NCBI GenBank assembly: GCA_938008865.1
Contig: CALLJA010000100.1
Location: 1 to 17,709, forward strand
Length of the DNA: 17,709 nucleotides
Reading direction: 5' to 3'
DNA from: an uncultured Anaerolineales bacterium
GTDB lineage: Bacteria > Chloroflexota > Anaerolineae > Anaerolineales > Villigracilaceae
The notes under the pieces: generated by a model
Seen by the model: the letters and a program-made list of their open reading frames with translations, nothing else
The model's database searches: none
Told to the model about the DNA's origin: nothing
Shown here: positions 14,987-17,709 of the stretch, piece by piece
Layout: every line of letters starts with the position of its first letter
How positions within the stretch are numbered: position 1 is the first letter of the stretch
Made by a program: the position numbers and the translations under genes

Positions 14987-14996
14987 GGAGCCGACC

Positions 14997-16037
14997 ATGA
15001 TCGCCGAAATCAACCAAACCAGGATCAAGGAAATGAAGATCGAACTCGCTCCCCTGCTCTCCATCCGTGACTTGCATGTCTGGTACGAACTGCGCCGATT
15101 TGGATTCGGCCACGCGGGCTACGTCAAGGCCGTGGACGGCGTCAGCTTCGACCTGGCGCCTGGCGAGACGGTGGCCGTCGTCGGCGAGAGCGGCTGCGGA
15201 AAATCGAGCCTGATGAAGACCATCCTGGGCCTGAACACGCCCACTAGTGGCGAGGTCATTTTCGACGGCAGGAATCTATCCGAACTCAGGGGCAATGACC
15301 TGCGGGCCTATCGCTTCGAGGTTGGGTACGTGCAACAGGACCCGTACGGCGCGCTGCCGCCCTTCATGGACATCCAGAAGATCCTCGAAGAGCCGCTCAT
15401 CATCAGCGGCATCAAGGATAAAGCCGCGCGGCTGGAGCGCATCCGCAAGGTGATGAGCGAGGTGAAACTGCACCCCGCCGAGGACTTTCTGCCAAAATTC
15501 CCGCACATGCTCAGCGGCGGACAGCAGCAGCGTGTGGTCATCGCCCGCGCCATGCTGCGCAGCCCTAAGCTGATCGTGGCCGACGAACCCGTCTCGATGC
15601 TGGATGCCTCGGTGCGCGTGGAAATCCTCAAACTGATGCACGCCCTGCAGGCCGAGCATAACCTGTCGGTCATCTACATCACGCACGACCTCTCGACCGT
15701 GAAGTATTTCTCGGCGCGCATCTTCGTGATGTATGCGGGCAACCTGGTCGAGAAGGCCGAGACGCGCCGCCTGTTGGAGAATCCGCTGCACCCTTACACG
15801 CTGGCGCTGCTGGCCGCCACCTCCGACCCCGATGCGCGCAACGCCGAATCCTTCAAGGAGGTGCCGCCCGGCGAGCCGCCCAGCCTGGTCAACCCGCCCA
15901 GGGGCTGTCGCTTCCATCCGCGCTGCGCCCGCGCCATCGAAGGCCTATGCAACCAGCAGGAACCGCCCGATTTCGAGGCCGAGCCCAGGCATTTCGTAGC
16001 CTGCTGGCTGTACCGGCCCGGGGAACAGGGCCAATGA
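14997..16037 (+). CDS. peptide-type ABC transporter ATP-binding protein 2 (DppF/OppF family)
   Basis: The protein has 346 residues. ATG 14997 is preceded by GAGGAG (14985-14990) at 6 nt; an in-frame ATG at 14979 overlaps the previous gene and is less well supported. Motifs: Walker A GESGCGKSS (K69), Q-loop VQQDPYGALPP (about 112-122), signature LSGGQQQR (172-179), Walker B LIVADEPVSMLD (from 192) and H-loop ITHD (H230). The C-terminal region has four cysteines, C304, C310, C318 and C336, mirroring the partner ATPase. It forms the second nucleotide-binding subunit of the same importer. Confidence 0.95.
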   Translation: MIAEINQTRIKEMKIELAPLLSIRDLHVWYELRRFGFGHAGYVKAVDGVSFDLAPGETVAVVGESGCGKSSLMKTILGLNTPTSGEVIFDGRNLSELRGNDLRAYRFEVGYVQQDPYGALPPFMDIQKILEEPLIISGIKDKAARLERIRKVMSEVKLHPAEDFLPKFPHMLSGGQQQRVVIARAMLRSPKLIVADEPVSMLDASVRVEILKLMHALQAEHNLSVIYITHDLSTVKYFSARIFVMYAGNLVEKAETRRLLENPLHPYTLALLAATSDPDARNAESFKEVPPGEPPSLVNPPRGCRFHPRCARAIEGLCNQQEPPDFEAEPRHFVACWLYRPGEQGQ

Positions 16038-16047
16038 GGAGGTCCCG

Positions 16048-16242
16048 ATGAAACCAGTGCACATGCTCCTCCTGAGCGGCATCCTGCAAGTCGCGGGCTG
16101 CGGCATCCCATTCCTGATCCTGATCCACAAACTGGACTCGACCTTCTTCCTGAATTTCCTGGCCTGGGGCCTGTCGGTGACGGGCATGTTCGTCGGCGTG
16201 ATCGGCCTGGCCAGTTACGCGCGCCTGCAGCGTAAGGGGTAG
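16048..16242 (+). CDS. small two-helix membrane protein, function unknown
   Basis: The protein has 64 residues and a strong ribosome-binding site GAGGAGGT (16036-16043) 4 nt before ATG 16048. It starts 10 nt after the ATPase stop, so it is very probably the last gene of the transporter operon. Two hydrophobic helices are visible, about 6-26 (MLLLSGILQVAGCGIPFLILI begins here) and 33-58, joined by a short loop (HKLDSTF) and ending in a positively charged tail (RLQRKG). I do not recognise a family. A small accessory subunit of the transporter is possible but unsupported beyond gene position. Confidence 0.75.
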   Translation: MKPVHMLLLSGILQVAGCGIPFLILIHKLDSTFFLNFLAWGLSVTGMFVGVIGLASYARLQRKG

Positions 16243-16264
16243 CCCGCGCGCCCCGTCTGGAAGA

Positions 16265-16284
16265 CGGTGATATAATCGTCACCG
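16265..16284 (+). promoter_or_regulatory. ssrA promoter -10 inside a short inverted repeat
   Basis: TATAAT at 16271-16276 is a perfect -10 element about 31 nt before the mature tmRNA 5' end, which leaves a short leader for RNase P to remove. It sits in the loop of an inverted repeat, CGGTGA (16265-16270) and TCACCG (16279-16284). A -35 hexamer is not clear. Confidence 0.6.
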
Positions 16285-16307
16285 CAAGGGACATTCCCTC
16301 CTGTTAT

Positions 16308-16690
16308 GGGGATGACAGGCTTCGACGGGAGAGGCTGGTCCCGGAATGCGAGCCGAGAGCGCACCGAACTCGATAACTCAGTGCAACCTTTAAGTGCCAA
16401 CCGCACTTCCTATGCTGCTATGCCCCTCGCCGCCTAAGGTGAGACCATAACAGTACAGTCTCCCAGATGAGACTGCGTCCGCCGGCCCCGTTCTCCACCC
16501 GGTGACGGATCGGGCGACACAATGATGGAGCGCTGCGTATGACTCTGCTAAATACGCCTAAGACCAGCAGATGGCTGTCGGGTTACCTGCCCGCCGAGAT
16601 CCCGACAGTGACAAAATTCGGCAGGCTACGCTCGTAGATTTCCGAGGGTCGATTCTTTCGGACCCGGGTTCAATTCCCGGCATCTCCACC
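16308..16690 (+). ncRNA. ssrA: transfer-messenger RNA (tmRNA)
   Basis: The 383-nt gene rescues stalled ribosomes by acting first as alanyl-tRNA and then as a short message. The acceptor stem pairs GGGGATG (16308-16314) with CATCTCC (16681-16687), including the G3-U wobble that identifies alanine acceptors. The T-arm CCGGG-TTCAATT-CCCGG is intact just before. Discriminator A (16688) is followed by CC; the final A of CCA is not encoded (T at 16691). The 5' part ATGACAGGCTTCGACGGG is the usual tmRNA start. A tag reading frame is complete. Order is the ordinary one-piece form, not permuted. It lies 66 bases after the small membrane protein gene. Confidence 0.96.
16396..16437 (+). other. tmRNA tag-peptide reading frame (ANRTSYAAMPLAA)
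   Basis: Beginning at the GCC resume codon after TTTAAGT, thirteen codons encode ANRTSYAAMPLAA and end at TAA 16435-16437. It begins with the usual AN and ends with the LAA recognised by the ClpXP-type proteolytic system. Confidence 0.88.
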
Positions 16691-16696
16691 TTTGCG

Positions 16697-16725
16697 ATTG
16701 CCCGACAGCCAACCTGTCGGGCAAT
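16697..16725 (+). terminator. putative terminator of ssrA
   Basis: A 12-bp stem pairs 16697-16708 with 16714-16725 around CCAAC. Its T-tract is weak (TTCCGTT), so termination may be partial. It stands 7 nt after the tmRNA 3' end and just before the -10 element of the next gene. Confidence 0.6.
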
Positions 16726-16730
16726 TCCGT

Positions 16731-16736
16731 TAAAAT
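16731..16736 (+). promoter_or_regulatory. -10 element of the lipoprotein gene, probably leaderless
   Basis: TAAAAT ends 6 nt before the ATG at 16743, and no Shine-Dalgarno sequence lies between them (the spacer is ACCCCC). Transcription should start at or near the ATG. No convincing -35 is seen. Confidence 0.45.
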
Positions 16737-16742
16737 ACCCCC

Positions 16743-17492
16743 ATGAAAAAACTACTCCTGCTTGGATGCCTGCTCCTGACTGCCGCCTGCCAACCGTCGA
16801 CTCCCACCCTCGCGCCCGATGCCGCGCCGACGGCCACGCTCCTTCCCCCGACCGCAACCGCCACCCTCACCCCCGAGCCGACTCTCACCCCCAGCCCGAT
16901 CCCGCCCACACCCCTGCCGCGCTTCTTCCGCGAGGAGTTCGAGGGCGTCTTCCCGTCCTGGTCGCTGCTGCAAAGCAACGGCGAGACGGCCCCGCAGGCT
17001 GCCGTGCAGAACGGCGCATTGACCTTCACGCTCGGCTCACGCTACAACTGGGCCTACGTCATCCTTGGCGCGGAAAGTTATAGCGACGCGCACATCACCG
17101 CCAGCCTCGCCAGCCGCGCGGGAAGTCCGTCTGCGCTGGGCGTGGTCTGCCGCTACAGCGAAGCCAACGGCTGGTACGAATTCAACATCTCCGAAGACGG
17201 GACCTACAATGTGCTCTTTGGCCAGTGGCTGGCGGCGGGCATCGCCGATTACCAGCCCATCGCCTCGGACTTCTCCGAATACATCTACCGGAACGGCGAG
17301 GCCAACGAGGTCGGCATGGACTGCCGGGGCAACACGCTCTGGCTGTACCTCAACGGCAAACTCTTCCGCAAGATCGATGTGACCCGCTTCGGCCTGGCCG
17401 AGGGCCGCCTGGGGCTTTCGATGGCCTCGTTCGAGAACGCGCCCGTGACCGCGAACTTCGAATGGGTGCAGGTAGGACAATCAGGTGAGTAA
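16743..17492 (+). CDS. lipoprotein with predicted beta-sandwich (DUF1080/LamG-like) domain
   Basis: The protein has 249 residues. ATG 16743 begins MKKLLLLGCLLLTAAC, a lipoprotein signal peptide with Cys16 as the acylation site. A Thr/Pro/Ala-rich linker (17-58) of the type used as a wall-spanning spacer follows. The C-terminal domain (about 62-246) starts REEFEGVFPSWSLL and shows alternating strands with GLAEGRLGLSMASFEN near the end, a pattern of concanavalin-like DUF1080/LamG carbohydrate-binding folds. This is fold-level reasoning without a clear family signature. The role may be binding sugars or the cell wall on the outer surface. No catalytic residues are recognised. Confidence 0.82.
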   Translation: MKKLLLLGCLLLTAACQPSTPTLAPDAAPTATLLPPTATATLTPEPTLTPSPIPPTPLPRFFREEFEGVFPSWSLLQSNGETAPQAAVQNGALTFTLGSRYNWAYVILGAESYSDAHITASLASRAGSPSALGVVCRYSEANGWYEFNISEDGTYNVLFGQWLAAGIADYQPIASDFSEYIYRNGEANEVGMDCRGNTLWLYLNGKLFRKIDVTRFGLAEGRLGLSMASFENAPVTANFEWVQVGQSGE

Positions 17493-17499
17493 GCTGGCG

Positions 17500-17527
17500 T
17501 TGAAATCGCGGCGATTGTCACTATAAT
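17500..17527 (+). promoter_or_regulatory. sigma70-like promoter of the last gene
   Basis: TTGAAA (17500-17505) is followed after 16 bp by TATAAT (17522-17527). The start of transcription would lie about 32 bases ahead of the GTG start at 17567, leaving a normal leader with the ribosome-binding site GGAGG. Confidence 0.68.
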
Positions 17528-17566
17528 TACTTTTGTCGCTCCCGTATTTATTCCCCGGAGGAAAAA

Positions 17567-17709
17567 GTGAAACGCCGATCCGCCCCGCCCTTCCTTGCAT
17601 TGACCGCTCTTCTGGCCCTGAGCCTGGCCTGTGGCTTCCTGACCGGCAGCCCGTCCACGCCTGTACCGCAGCAACAACAGCAACAACAGCAGCAACCGTC
17701 TGACCAGCC
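17567..17709 (+). CDS. lipoprotein with glutamine run, truncated at window end
   Basis: GTG 17567 follows GGAGG (17557-17561) at 5 nt. The 47 visible codons encode a basic start (VKRRSAPPF), a hydrophobic stretch and a lipobox SLAC (Cys22), then a linker with nine consecutive glutamines from mixed CAA and CAG codons (from about 17670). The protein continues beyond the window, so its function is unknown. The signal peptide and the promoter make it a real gene. Confidence 0.75.
   Translation, partial: MKRRSAPPFLALTALLALSLACGFLTGSPSTPVPQQQQQQQQQPSDQ

Noticed and set aside
14979..14996. ATG 14979 as start of the second ATPase
   Set aside because: It lies inside the previous gene, and the GAGGAG at 14985-14990 is spaced for ATG 14997.
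16660..16690. A stand-alone tRNA suggested by the T-arm and acceptor end
   Set aside because: There is no anticodon arm; the segment is the 3' end of the tmRNA and pairs with its 5' end at 16308-16314.

Overview
The window is G+C-rich bacterial chromosome and reads as ordinary, complete genes rather than a mobile island. The best guess is a Chloroflexota bacterium of the Anaerolineae type. This is an inference from the mix: many lipoproteins with short Thr/Pro/Ala/Glu-rich linkers, a two-component propeller kinase beside a LuxR-type regulator, a receiver-CpaE fusion, and a peptide-type ABC transporter whose odd architecture I otherwise associate with archaea. No 16S rRNA or other phylogenetic marker is present apart from the tmRNA gene.

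Layout: (1) 1-660: possible tail of an upstream gene, an intergenic palindromic repeat, a NUDIX hydrolase and a bidirectional terminator. (2) 657-3812, minus strand: a translationally coupled three-gene signalling operon, transcribed receiver-CpaE fusion, then sirtuin deacylase, then GAF histidine kinase, with a recognisable promoter at 3828-3856. (3) 3885-8351, minus strand: a large extracytoplasmic 14-blade propeller histidine kinase with an N-terminal lipobox, coupled to a LuxR/NarL response regulator and closed by a terminator. (4) 8352-8902: a 550-bp divergent intergenic region with G+C-rich inverted repeats. (5) 8903-16242, plus strand: an ABC transporter operon (substrate-binding lipoprotein, two permeases, two ATPases) followed by a small two-helix membrane protein. 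(6) 16308-16690: ssrA (tmRNA), with tag peptide ANRTSYAAMPLAA. (7) 16743-end: a lipoprotein with a predicted beta-sandwich domain, and the start of a second lipoprotein with a glutamine run.

The most unusual item is the transporter. The substrate-binding protein carries the SBP_bac_5 hallmarks in the wrong order: the segments that normally lie in the second half (LQAGEID, then the IREAVNWLVDR helix) come first, and the normal beginning (EGGTLKVG, then VKWHDGSPL, then GTGPY) follows, so the fold looks circularly permuted, with an extra C-terminal Ig-like domain. Its partner permease has a roughly 185-residue extracytoplasmic domain inserted between TM1 and the usual permease core, and the first permease also has an enlarged first loop. 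The three peculiarities occur together and may form one docking interface. The divergently encoded propeller kinase and regulator are candidate controllers of this transporter, but only gene position supports that.
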